From contig CAYVFC010000015.1 in NCBI GenBank assembly GCA_964450715.1, positions 23,656 to 87,655 of the forward strand: a stretch of 64,000 nt of DNA, given 5' to 3'. This document shows, in pieces, positions 36,204-44,400 of the stretch. Every line of letters starts with the position of its first letter. The stretch's first letter is position 1. A model generated the notes under the pieces. That model saw nothing but the letters and a program-made list of their open reading frames with translations. It ran no database searches and had not been told where the DNA came from. This DNA comes from CAYVFC01 sp964450715. Lineage in GTDB: Bacteria; Myxococcota_A; Polyangia; Polyangiales; JAFGIB01. The position numbers were made by a program, and so were the translations under genes.

Positions 36204-37085
36204 ATGCCCGACTGCAACATCTGCCTGAAGAGCAGCGGACCCGAGATAGAGCAAGCCAGCGTCCGCTCCAACGTACGCAAGTTCCGCGAAGAGAGCTTCC
36301 GGGTCTGGCGCTGCCCGCATTGCCGTAGCATCCACGCCGCGGACCAGGTCGATCTGGACAGCTACTACCGCTACTACCCCATCCACGATCTGGAAGACAC
36401 CAAGGTCGACTGGATGCTGAACGCCATGTACCGCAACCTTCTGGATCGGCTGAAGCAGGCCGGCCTTCGACCCGAGCACCGGGTGCTCGACTACGGTTGC
36501 GGCAGCGGGGCGCTGGTCCGCTTCCTGCAGCAAGCGGGGTACCCTGACGCGGTCGGCTACGATCAGTACGGCGATCGCTTTTGCGATCCGGTAGCCCTCG
36601 GACACCTCTGCGATCTGGTCATCTCGCAGGACGTGCTGGAGCACGTCCCCGATCCCGGCGAGCACCTGCGAACGCTGAACGACCTGTGCCGGCCGGGCGG
36701 CGTGATCGCGCTCGGCACTCCCAATGCCGAGGCCATCGATCTCGGCGCACCTGAGAAGCGTATCCACACCCTGCACCAGCCATTTCACCGGCATATCTTC
36801 TCGAAGACGGCGCTACTGGAAGCGGGCGGGGCGATGGGCTGGACGCTGCTGCGCTACTACCCGACCATGTACACCAATACGCCGGTGCCCTTCGTCAACA
36901 CGCGCTTCGTCTGGCACTACCTGGGCTGCTTCGACGACACGCTTGACCTGGCCCTGGAGCCCATCCACGTAAACAGCTGGCGGCTCTGGACGCCGGTGAC
37001 GCTCTTCCATGCCCTATTTGGGTCTTTAACTGCGCCCGAAACCGATGTGATGGCGGTATTCCGGAAAACCCAGGGCGATCAGTAG
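36204..37085 (+). CDS. Zinc-ribbon class I methyltransferase, paralogue 1
   Basis: The 293-residue protein begins with a zinc ribbon (CNIC at 4-7, CPHC at 37-40). The SAM domain shows VLDYGCGSGALVRFL, SQDVLEHVPDPGEHL and PGGVIALGTPNAE, then HTLHQPFHRHIFS. The C-terminal region (VHVNSWRLWTPVTLFHALFG) is shared with the paralogue at 41535-42395. The two are about as similar to each other as recent paralogues would be, and both belong to the Methyltransf_23 type. Its last 7 bp overlap the convergent polyprenyl synthetase gene. Confidence 0.88.
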   Translation: MPDCNICLKSSGPEIEQASVRSNVRKFREESFRVWRCPHCRSIHAADQVDLDSYYRYYPIHDLEDTKVDWMLNAMYRNLLDRLKQAGLRPEHRVLDYGCGSGALVRFLQQAGYPDAVGYDQYGDRFCDPVALGHLCDLVISQDVLEHVPDPGEHLRTLNDLCRPGGVIALGTPNAEAIDLGAPEKRIHTLHQPFHRHIFSKTALLEAGGAMGWTLLRYYPTMYTNTPVPFVNTRFVWHYLGCFDDTLDLALEPIHVNSWRLWTPVTLFHALFGSLTAPETDVMAVFRKTQGDQ

Positions 37086-39430
37086 TGCCGTTCCAGGATG
37101 AACCAGCCGAAGGCCCGCAGTAGCATCTTGGCCAGCGAGTCCTCGACCAGCGGGCTGAGCCGGGCCCAGCCCTCTTCGATGAGATCGCGCGCCTGCCGGG
37201 CGCAGGCCTCGACCGCACCGCACTCCTCCAGCTTGTCGATGATAGTGCGGATCTGCCGCTCGTCTTTGTTCTCTTCCCGTAGCGCCTGCGCCAGCCAGTG
37301 CCGGTCCGGCCGCTCCAGGCGCGACATGGCCTTGGCCACCGGCAGCGTGATCTTGCCTTGCGCGATGTCCTCGCCCTTGGCCTTGAGGTTGCCCTTGAAC
37401 CCCCTCAGGTTGAGCACGTCGTCCACGATCTGGAAGGCCAGTCCCAGATCCTCGAAGAACAGGCCGAGCCCCTCCACCTGCTCCTCGGTGCCGCCTCCGG
37501 CGATGGCGCCCATGCGCGACAGGCAACCGGCCGGGGCCGCGGTCTTGAGCCGGTGCACGGCCAGGATACGGCTCTCCAGAGTGTCGCTGTTTCCGCTCTC
37601 GATCGCCTCGGGCATGAGGTGGTCGAAGCCGTCGATGTCCAGCGCCTGGCCGGCGTGGCCGGCGCGCATGGAATCGAAGAATAGATCGTATAATCGCAGC
37701 TTGTCCGCGTCGGAAAGCCGATCGCTGACCAGCAGCCGGTGCACGATGAAGTAGGCGGCGGTACCCGAGTTGATGGCCTGGGCCTCACCGAAGATCAGAT
37801 GACTGGTCGGCCCTCCCCGGCGCACCTCGGACTTGTCCTCGACGTCGTCCACGATCAGCGAGCCCACGTGCATCAGCTCCGGCATGGCCAGCCACTGCAC
37901 GAAGGGTCGCGAGTCGCCGCCCACGATGTCGCAGCAGGTGATGGCGGCGTAGGAGCGCCAGCCCTTGCCCCCCCGGTCCACGATCTCCCGGATAGGATGC
38001 AGGTGGGTGCGCGCGTACTGCTCGATGTCCACGCCCTCCATGTAACGCTCCCTGCCCTCGGAAGCGAGGAGATCGCGGGCCTGTTCGAAATCGGGCTTGC
38101 GCGGCAGCACCTTCCGCACCGACTTGCGCACCACCTTGCCCACCTCGGTGAAAAACCCGTCCAGGTCTTCGTAGGGCGCGAAGCCGCTGCGCTCGATGAA
38201 GCCGACCCCCTTGACCGGCTTGCCGAACATGGTGCCCTCGACCTTGACGCTGCCCTCCCAGAAGGAGGGCTTGGAGATGAGGGTGATGAACTCCTGGTCC
38301 TCGAAGTTGGCCTCGATCTGCAGTCGACAATCAGCGCCCGGGATCCGCAGAGTCCACTTGATCGGATAGTCGAAGAAGGTCTGGGTGCTCTGCCAGATCT
38401 CGATCGCGTCGAGCTTCATCTCTTCGTAGCTGGTGCGGTTCCCCTCGGCGTCGACGACGATGGCCCAGTCGCCGGCGCTCTTGCCCGTGTGCACGTAGGT
38501 CAGCGGATAGACGGTGAGATCGGTGCCGTCGTCCAACTGAGCCGAGAGCCAGTCCCAGCCGACCTGCAGCTCGTCGCGCCGCCGGCGCCGGTCCTCGTGC
38601 AGCTTCTCCCGCTTCTCGGGGGTCATCTGCGCCTCGGCCTCGTCGTCGAAGCTCTCCATCTCGCCGAAACCGAACTCGTGGTCGTACCAGGCCTGTCCCT
38701 GGCTCAGCTCGACCGTCTCCCCCTTGTAGATCATCTTGCCCGTCAGGCGGCAGCGGGGGATAAAGTAGTAAAACATGAGCTCGTCATCCGGCCCCCGGAC
38801 CACGCCGTCGTCCCCGTGGCGGATGGGCGGCTTGAGCGGCTCCAGCACCAGGTCGCAGCCGAAGGACTGGTGTGGGTCGAACAGCTTCAGGCGGTAGGTG
38901 CCGTCGTCCTGCTTGAGATAGCGGTCCCCGCCGTACTGCAGCTCCAGGCGGCCCTCGTTGATGAATACCCTACCCTCGATCACCCGGTCCGGCGTGGGTA
39001 CGTTGCCGCGCTCCAGCATCTCCCTGAGCGCCCGGTTCAGCCGGCTATCCTTGGAGACCAGGCCGCGGTTCATGAGCTTGAGGCCCTCCTGGGCGGCCTT
39101 GGGATCCACGCGGGAGACCTGCAGGCACTTCTCGGCCCTGAGGTCCTGGATGGCCCAGGTCAGCGAATAGGCGTACTCGTTCTCACCGGTGCGGGGGTTC
39201 TTCTGCTTCAGCTTGCGGAAGAAGGAGGCGAAGAAGGAAAAGGAACCGCCGTCCTCGGTCTCGAAGCAGCCGTTGATGTACCACCATTCGAGCGTGGAGG
39301 ACCGATGCGGAAGATCGTGTACGGCGAGATCGATGGGGCCGGCTGCGGGCCAGTCGGCCGGAAGGCTCTTTTCCGTGTTGTCGTCGCTTTTCCCCGACCG
39401 GTTTATGTCTATTATCTGAGCGTTCTTAAT
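37079..39430 (-). CDS. CrtC/AttH-like lipocalin fold fused to polyprenyl synthetase; probable ATT start
   Basis: The C-terminal half is an isoprenyl diphosphate synthase: GSLIVDDVEDKSEVRRGGPT holds the first Asp-rich motif (near residue 527) and FQIVDDVLNLRGFKGN the second (near 670). The N-terminal half is a CrtC/AttH-type domain (EWWYINGCFE, SFFASFFRKLK, WYDHEFGFGE). The first ATG/GTG/TTG in frame is the GTG at 39109, but family-like sequence continues upstream to about 39370 and the frame stays open to a TAG at 39464. The only well-placed start is ATT at 39430, with AAGGAG 7 nt upstream, giving 783 residues. It could make and hydrate or modify an isoprenoid chain. Confidence 0.8.
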   Translation of the reverse strand: MKNAQIIDINRSGKSDDNTEKSLPADWPAAGPIDLAVHDLPHRSSTLEWWYINGCFETEDGGSFSFFASFFRKLKQKNPRTGENEYAYSLTWAIQDLRAEKCLQVSRVDPKAAQEGLKLMNRGLVSKDSRLNRALREMLERGNVPTPDRVIEGRVFINEGRLELQYGGDRYLKQDDGTYRLKLFDPHQSFGCDLVLEPLKPPIRHGDDGVVRGPDDELMFYYFIPRCRLTGKMIYKGETVELSQGQAWYDHEFGFGEMESFDDEAEAQMTPEKREKLHEDRRRRRDELQVGWDWLSAQLDDGTDLTVYPLTYVHTGKSAGDWAIVVDAEGNRTSYEEMKLDAIEIWQSTQTFFDYPIKWTLRIPGADCRLQIEANFEDQEFITLISKPSFWEGSVKVEGTMFGKPVKGVGFIERSGFAPYEDLDGFFTEVGKVVRKSVRKVLPRKPDFEQARDLLASEGRERYMEGVDIEQYARTHLHPIREIVDRGGKGWRSYAAITCCDIVGGDSRPFVQWLAMPELMHVGSLIVDDVEDKSEVRRGGPTSHLIFGEAQAINSGTAAYFIVHRLLVSDRLSDADKLRLYDLFFDSMRAGHAGQALDIDGFDHLMPEAIESGNSDTLESRILAVHRLKTAAPAGCLSRMGAIAGGGTEEQVEGLGLFFEDLGLAFQIVDDVLNLRGFKGNLKAKGEDIAQGKITLPVAKAMSRLERPDRHWLAQALREENKDERQIRTIIDKLEECGAVEACARQARDLIEEGWARLSPLVEDSLAKMLLRAFGWFILERHY

Positions 39431-39759
39431 CGGACGACTCCTTGCTCGGGGAGGCTGGTCTCCCTATTTACTGTATCGGCCGGCCGGATCCGTCACGCCG
39501 CGGGCCCATTGTTTGTCTTCGCCAGGGGATCCGGAGAATTATACCCTTTTTCGTCTCCCTTTAAACCTTTAAGGCCCCTTCGATCGGCCGCGAAAAGGGA
39601 GGCGAACTTTCACCTACGACTCCGTATGTGGAATTTTTCCTCGATCCAACCGACCCGGAAGGCGGAAGCAGCGCGCCGCGCCGATACCCCTTCGTGGCCA
39701 CCGAGCGCGCTTTCTTGTATAAGAATACAATTGCGCGGTCAGCCGTCCAATGGAGTCGA
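39431..39759. other. Divergent promoter region with small palindrome
   Basis: This region separates the minus-strand fusion gene from the plus-strand LolA-like gene. TTGTATAAGAATACAA at 39715-39730 is a perfect 6-bp inverted repeat with a 4-bp spacer, 30 bp before the LolA-like ATG. Its TATAAG could also serve as a -10 element, so repressor control is possible. No gene was seen. Confidence 0.45.
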
Positions 39760-40545
39760 ATGAACAAGAGAACCGCAATCCTACTCATCCTTATTCTCTG
39801 CTCGGCGTCCACCGCTCTGGCCGGTACGGCCGATCTTTCGGCCGACGAGATCATCGGCAAGGTACTACGGACCGACGCCTTTAGCTGGGAAGGCGCCAAG
39901 ACCCGGGTACGCATGGTCCTGCTCGACGGCAATGGGTCGAAAGAGTACCGGCTGATGGAAATCCTGGGAAAGCGCAACCCCACGGGGCTGATGCAGACCG
40001 TGGTGCGCTTTCTGGAGCCGCAGAACATCGCGGGCTCGGCTTTTCTCATGCTCGAACGTAAGGACGGTCCATCGGAGCAGTATATCTACCTGTCCGGGCT
40101 CAAGCGTACGCGCCGCATCGTGGGGCGCGAGCGCGAAGGCAGCTTCATGGGCAGCGATTTCACCTATGCGGACATGCAGCGGATCGACACCAAACACGCG
40201 AAGCACAAGCGCCTGCCCGACGAAAAGATCGGCGACGTTCCGGTCTACGTGGTGGAATCGACGGTCGCTCTGGACGCGGGCTCGACCTACTCCAAGGTGC
40301 TGACCCGGGTACGGAAACCCGACTTCATCCCCCTGCGCACCCAGTTCTATGACAAGAAGGGCAAGCTGCTCAAAACCCTGTACGCACGCCGCGTCCGGAA
40401 GGTCGAGGGCAATCCGGTGATCATGGAGGCGCGCATGCAGAACGCGCAGACCGGTCACGCGACCGAGCTCATTATCGAGTCCCTGAAAAGGCAGGACAGC
40501 ATACCGGACACCGCCTTCACCCCCACCTCGCTGGAGCACTGGTAA
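39760..40545 (+). CDS. LolA-like outer membrane lipoprotein-sorting protein
   Basis: The ATG at 39760 follows GGAG, giving 261 residues. A signal peptide ends ALAGT (about residue 22). The mature part reads LSADEIIGKVLRTDAF, VRFLEPQNIAGSAFLML, YIYLSGLKRTRRI, SFMGSDFTYADM and FYDKKGKLLKTLY, the features of the LolA-like family (PF17131) that shuttles lipids or lipoproteins across the periplasm next to RND/MMPL or ABC exporters. A methyltransferase gene follows after 33 bp. Confidence 0.85.
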   Translation: MNKRTAILLILILCSASTALAGTADLSADEIIGKVLRTDAFSWEGAKTRVRMVLLDGNGSKEYRLMEILGKRNPTGLMQTVVRFLEPQNIAGSAFLMLERKDGPSEQYIYLSGLKRTRRIVGREREGSFMGSDFTYADMQRIDTKHAKHKRLPDEKIGDVPVYVVESTVALDAGSTYSKVLTRVRKPDFIPLRTQFYDKKGKLLKTLYARRVRKVEGNPVIMEARMQNAQTGHATELIIESLKRQDSIPDTAFTPTSLEHW

Positions 40546-40578
40546 CAGAAACGGGCTATACTGCCCGACAAGGTTCTC

Positions 40579-41538
40579 GTGGCGCTGTTCGACGATATCC
40601 AGCGGGTCGCCTCCGCTGCTCTGGGCGCGCTGAGCAAGCCCGGCGCGCTCTGGCGCGAGATCAAGCTGCTGTCCAGCGATGAGTGCGTCGGTTACTACGA
40701 TCTGCTGGGCGACGATGTGTTGGAGGGGCGCGACGAGGCGTTCGACGATCCGAGCAAACCGCTCTGGCTCAACCTGGGCTACTGGGAGACGGCGCGCACC
40801 TATCCCGAGGCCTGCGAGCACATGGCGCGCCTGGTCGCCGAGGCTGCGCACTTCGGCGAGGGAGACGAGGTGCTCGACGTGGGATTCGGGTACGGCGAAC
40901 AGGATCTGTACTGGGCGCAGCGCTACCCGGTGAAGCGTATAGTCGGGCTCAACGTCACCCCGCTGCACGTGGAGCTGGCCAGGAAACGGGTCAAGCAGCG
41001 CGGCATGGAGCAGCGGGTCGATCTCAACCTGGGCAACGCGGTCGATCTACCCTTCGAGGCCGAGAGCCTGGACAAGGTGGTGGCGCTGGAGTGCGCGTTT
41101 CACTTCGACACGCGAGAGGAGTTCTTCCGGGAGGCCTTCCGGGTGCTCAGACCGGGCGGCAGGCTGGCGCTGGCCGACATGGTACCCCGTGAAGCGGGCA
41201 AGCCCCTGGGCCTGGCCAATCGTCTGGGTCTCAGGCGCTGGGGCATACCGCTGGCCAACATCTACGACCGGGCTGAATACGAGCGGAAGCTCGCCGAACA
41301 CGGTTTCTCGCAAATCGAGACCCGCTCCATCCGCAACCACGTCTTTCCCGGCATGGCCAGGTACTCGGAGAAACGCGCGCAAGGGCTCTGTATGAGCGAC
41401 ATCCGCATAGAGCTGAGCGAGGAAGAGATCGCCGCCTGCCGCGGGGTCGAGGCCTGGGAAAAGCAGGGAGGATTGACCGACTACCTGATCGTCGCGGCCG
41501 AGAAGCCGGGACGGGAGAGGCGAGAAGAGCAAGCGTGA
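40579..41538 (+). CDS. SAM methyltransferase, sterol/isoprenoid C-methyltransferase-like
   Basis: A GTG start gives 319 residues. Motif I is VLDVGFGYGEQDLYWA, then IVGLNVTPLHVELARKRV, NAVDLPFEAESLDKVVALECAFHF and VLRPGGRLALADM, which matches the UbiE/Erg6-like group that methylates quinone, sterol or prenyl substrates. Its position between a polyprenyl synthetase, a LolA-like protein and two zinc-ribbon methyltransferases supports an isoprenoid lipid substrate (inference). The next gene overlaps its stop (GTGA). Confidence 0.85.
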   Translation: MALFDDIQRVASAALGALSKPGALWREIKLLSSDECVGYYDLLGDDVLEGRDEAFDDPSKPLWLNLGYWETARTYPEACEHMARLVAEAAHFGEGDEVLDVGFGYGEQDLYWAQRYPVKRIVGLNVTPLHVELARKRVKQRGMEQRVDLNLGNAVDLPFEAESLDKVVALECAFHFDTREEFFREAFRVLRPGGRLALADMVPREAGKPLGLANRLGLRRWGIPLANIYDRAEYERKLAEHGFSQIETRSIRNHVFPGMARYSEKRAQGLCMSDIRIELSEEEIAACRGVEAWEKQGGLTDYLIVAAEKPGRERREEQA

Positions 41539-42395
41539 CGAGCTGCAACATCTGCGGCGCCGAGCGCTCGCCAAACAGCGAGACCGCCCGGGTGCGCTGC
41601 AACGTGCGGCGCTTCAAGGACGAGAGCTTCGATGTCTGGAGATGTGGGAGCTGCGCCTCCATCCACGCCTCGGATGCGGTCGACCTGGATCACTACTACG
41701 GCGGCTACCCGATCTTCGACGTCGACCTGGACTGGAAGCTGAACGTCGTCTACGGCAACCTGCTGCGGCGGCTGCGCGGGGCCGGTGTGACTCGGGAGCA
41801 GCGGATCCTGGACTACGGTTGCGGCGGTGGGTTACTGGTCCGCTACCTGCAGAGCCAGGGCTACACCGGGGCGACCGGCTTCGACCCCTATACCGAGCCC
41901 TACTCGGGTCGCGCCGTGCTCGAGCAGCGCTACGACTGCATCGTCTCGCAGGACGTGATAGAGCACGTGGACGATCCCCGGGCCGTGCTGAAGCGCTTCG
42001 CCGATCTGGTCGAGCCCGGAGGCGTGGTCAGCATCGGCACCCCGGACGCGGCCGCCCTGGATCTCCGCGACCACGAGCGCTACGTGCACGCGCTTCACCA
42101 GCCCTACCACCGCCACATCCTGTCGTCCGGGGCGCTGCGGGAAGCGGGCCAGTCCCTGGGCTGGAGCGTGGAACGCTACTACTCGACCATGTACAATAAC
42201 ACCCTGTTCCCCTTCATGAATCCCAGGTTCGTCCTGCATTACGTGAAGTGCCTGGATGACGTCTGGGATCTGGTGGCCGAGCCCATCCATTTCAACAGCT
42301 GGAAGCTATGGACCCCCTTGACACTGTTTTTTGCCCTGTTCGGCTACTTCTTCGACCCGCATACGGATATCATGGTGGTCTTTCGGGCCCCCTGA
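41535..42395 (+). CDS. Zinc-ribbon class I methyltransferase, paralogue 2
   Basis: A GTG start overlapping the previous TGA gives 286 residues. The zinc ribbon is CNIC and CGSC. The SAM domain shows ILDYGCGGGLLVRYLQ, SQDVIEHVDDPRAVL and HALHQPYHRHIL, and the end reads FNSWKLWTPLTLFFALFGY. It is a close paralogue of the protein at 36204-37085. The operon continues into the ABC ATPase gene. Confidence 0.88.
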   Translation: MTSCNICGAERSPNSETARVRCNVRRFKDESFDVWRCGSCASIHASDAVDLDHYYGGYPIFDVDLDWKLNVVYGNLLRRLRGAGVTREQRILDYGCGGGLLVRYLQSQGYTGATGFDPYTEPYSGRAVLEQRYDCIVSQDVIEHVDDPRAVLKRFADLVEPGGVVSIGTPDAAALDLRDHERYVHALHQPYHRHILSSGALREAGQSLGWSVERYYSTMYNNTLFPFMNPRFVLHYVKCLDDVWDLVAEPIHFNSWKLWTPLTLFFALFGYFFDPHTDIMVVFRAP

Positions 42396-42456
42396 GCCGC
42401 GGGGCATTCACGACCACCCGCGGCAGAGCGGCTCGGCCCCACCACGAGCGGAAGCC

Positions 42457-43152
42457 ATGATCGAGCTAGAAAACATCTCGCGCACCTATGGCGAGGGCCC
42501 GGCGGCCGTTCACGCCCTGCGCGGCGTCACTGCGAGCATCGAAGCCGGCAGCTTCGTGACCGTGGTGGGCGCCAGCGGCTCGGGCAAGAGCACCATGCTC
42601 AACCTGCTGGGCGCGCTGGACCGGCCCACCGACGGCCGTATCACCATCGACGGCGTGGAGATCTTCAACCTGGACGACACGGCGCGCACCCTGTTCCGCC
42701 GCGAGAAGATCGGTTTCGTCTTCCAGTTCTTCAACCTGCTGCCCACCCTGACCGCGCTGGAGAACGCCGCACTACCCGCCAAGCTGATGGGCAAGGGCAA
42801 GCGCGATTCCGAGCGCCGGGCGACCGAGCTGCTGGAACGGGTGGGGCTGGGCGCGCGGGTCAAGCACAAGCCGGACGAGCTCTCGGGCGGCGAAATGCAA
42901 CGGGTGGCCATCGCCCGCGCTCTGATGATGGATCCGCCCGTACTGCTGGCCGACGAGCCCACTGGCAACCTCGACTCGGCCACCGGCAGCAGCATCGTGG
43001 AGCTGCTGCGCGGCGCGGTGGACCAGCGCCGCACGGTGGTTCTGGTCACCCACTCCCCGCGCATCGCCGGGCTCGGCGATCGCGTGCTCACCATCAAGGA
43101 CGGACTGCTGGCTGACGACAGCACCGGCGAAGGGAGCTGCGAGGTGGTCTGA
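42457..43152 (+). CDS. ABC transporter ATP-binding protein, MacB/LolD type
   Basis: The ATG at 42457 gives 231 residues. Walker A is GASGSGKS, the Q loop FVFQFFNLLPTL, the signature LSGGEMQRVAIARA and Walker B VLLADEPTGNLDS. The length and these motifs fit the MacB/LolD/FtsE group, which works with FtsX-like permeases on envelope substrates. No permease gene is nearby; the next gene is convergent, so the partner must be encoded elsewhere. Confidence 0.9.
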   Translation: MIELENISRTYGEGPAAVHALRGVTASIEAGSFVTVVGASGSGKSTMLNLLGALDRPTDGRITIDGVEIFNLDDTARTLFRREKIGFVFQFFNLLPTLTALENAALPAKLMGKGKRDSERRATELLERVGLGARVKHKPDELSGGEMQRVAIARALMMDPPVLLADEPTGNLDSATGSSIVELLRGAVDQRRTVVLVTHSPRIAGLGDRVLTIKDGLLADDSTGEGSCEVV

Positions 43153-43174
43153 CCCCCCCTCGCGCCACCTCCTG

Positions 43175-43260
43175 GTCGCCGGAACCGCGCGCCCGACTCG
43201 CCGCCGAGGTCTCCCCGAGCGCTGGTCATACTAGGATCGCAGCCGCGCGGTTCCGGCGAC
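43175..43260. repeat. Hairpin repeat, copy 2 of 2
   Basis: Perfect 17-bp arms lie at 43175-43191 and 43244-43260, 23 bp after the ABC ATPase stop. It matches the element at 1031-1117, including the trailing CCCGCGTACG; loops are poorly conserved. Confidence 0.85.
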
Positions 43261-43298
43261 CCCGCGTACGGCAAACGATCGATGGTGTCGTTCCGTCC

Positions 43299-43395
43299 GT
43301 AGGGGCGGGCCTTGCGCCCGCCCGGCTACGCCGAGCATTGCTGACGGCCGGGGGAAGGCTTGGACGGGAGGGGGCAAGCCCCTCCCCTACGGATA
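43299..43395. repeat. GC-rich dispersed repeat, second location
   Basis: GTAGGGGCGGGCCTTGCGCC at 43300 onward forms a hairpin, and AGGGGGCAAGCCCCTCCCC follows at about 43369-43388. This is the same two-part layout as at 7345-7454, again between convergent genes. Confidence 0.75.
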
Positions 43396-43418
43396 TCTGA
43401 TACAGATGCGGTCAGGCG

Positions 43419-44381
43419 CTACCGCGCCCGGGCCACGGCGAAGAAGAACTCCGGAAGCAGAAACTGCAAGGGCAGCAAGGGGGCGCCCGCCAGGGCGGAG
43501 AGCAGGGGAAAGAACCGCTTGTTCTTCGCCCAGTGGCGCTGCCCCAGCGCCTGGACCAGGCTCATGCCCACGTAGAGCGGGAAGGTGAAGGTCTTGATCC
43601 GCAACAGCTCGAAGCCGCTCCGCTCAAGCGCCTGCCCGAGCGTCTCGGGGGTGAAGAAGACCAGGTGGCGCGGGATGTCCAGGTTCCACCAGAGCGAGCC
43701 GAAGAGCCGGGCGGGCAATCCGGAGATGTGCGGTAGCTCCAGCGCCAGGTAGCCGCCGTCGCGCGTGACCCGGCGCGCCTCGCCGAGCACGGCCATGGGA
43801 TCGGGCTCGTGCTCCAGGTACTCCATCATGAAGACGATGTCGAAGCTTCCGGATTGCAGACCCGCCGTCTGTAGCGTCCCGCAAAGGATGGGCATGGCGA
43901 GCGTACGCTTGACGTGCTCCACTATCTCGGGCTTGAAGTCCAGGCCCAGCCCCTCGCAACCCCGCGCCTGCTTCAGGTTATAGAGCAGGTGGTTGACCCC
44001 GCAGCCCACGTCGAGCACGGAGGCGTCCGGCGCCACGGGGCCGGTTACCCTCTCCAGGTAGTCCAGGCGTCTCAGTGAGATACCCCGCGCAAAGGCGCCG
44101 AGCACGCTCCGCATCAGGGGCGACTCCTTCTCGTGTATCGCGTATCCGAAGTAGTCGTCCGGATAGTGCGCGCCCAGCGCTTCCACGGTGGGACGCGGGT
44201 TGACGTAGAGCAGGCCGCAGCCATCGCAGCGCAGCAGCGGATAGCGACCGGGACGCGCGAAGACCAGATCGCGGGCCAGCAGGTTCTGGCTGGCGGAGGT
44301 AGAGTCGCAGAGCGGGCAGGCGATCTGCTCCTGCATCTCGCCGTGCACGTCGCTATGAAAGGTGCGAAGGACTTGCGGCAT
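43419..44381 (-). CDS. Class I SAM methyltransferase with zinc ribbon
   Basis: The 320-residue protein has a zinc ribbon (CPLC near 22-25, CDGC near 52-55) and a SAM domain with VLDVGCGVNHLLYNL, MMEYLEHEPDPMAVL and GGYLALELPHI. A hydrophobic C-terminus (FPLLSALAGAPLLPLQFLL) may bind the membrane. It belongs to the Methyltransf_23 type common in glycan and lipid modification clusters. The upstream gene on the same strand is 19 bp away. Confidence 0.85.
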   Translation of the reverse strand: MPQVLRTFHSDVHGEMQEQIACPLCDSTSASQNLLARDLVFARPGRYPLLRCDGCGLLYVNPRPTVEALGAHYPDDYFGYAIHEKESPLMRSVLGAFARGISLRRLDYLERVTGPVAPDASVLDVGCGVNHLLYNLKQARGCEGLGLDFKPEIVEHVKRTLAMPILCGTLQTAGLQSGSFDIVFMMEYLEHEPDPMAVLGEARRVTRDGGYLALELPHISGLPARLFGSLWWNLDIPRHLVFFTPETLGQALERSGFELLRIKTFTFPLYVGMSLVQALGQRHWAKNKRFFPLLSALAGAPLLPLQFLLPEFFFAVARAR

Positions 44382-44400
44382 GGCGGCCGGCCAGCCCGGA

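Noticed and set aside
37739..39763. A 674-codon plus-strand frame
   Set aside because: It is antisense to the CrtC-like/polyprenyl synthetase fusion, which has strong family motifs; the plus-strand translation has none.
42331..42456. N-terminal extension of the ABC ATPase
   Set aside because: The extra 42 codons overlap the upstream methyltransferase gene in another frame; MIELENIS at 42457 is the normal family start.
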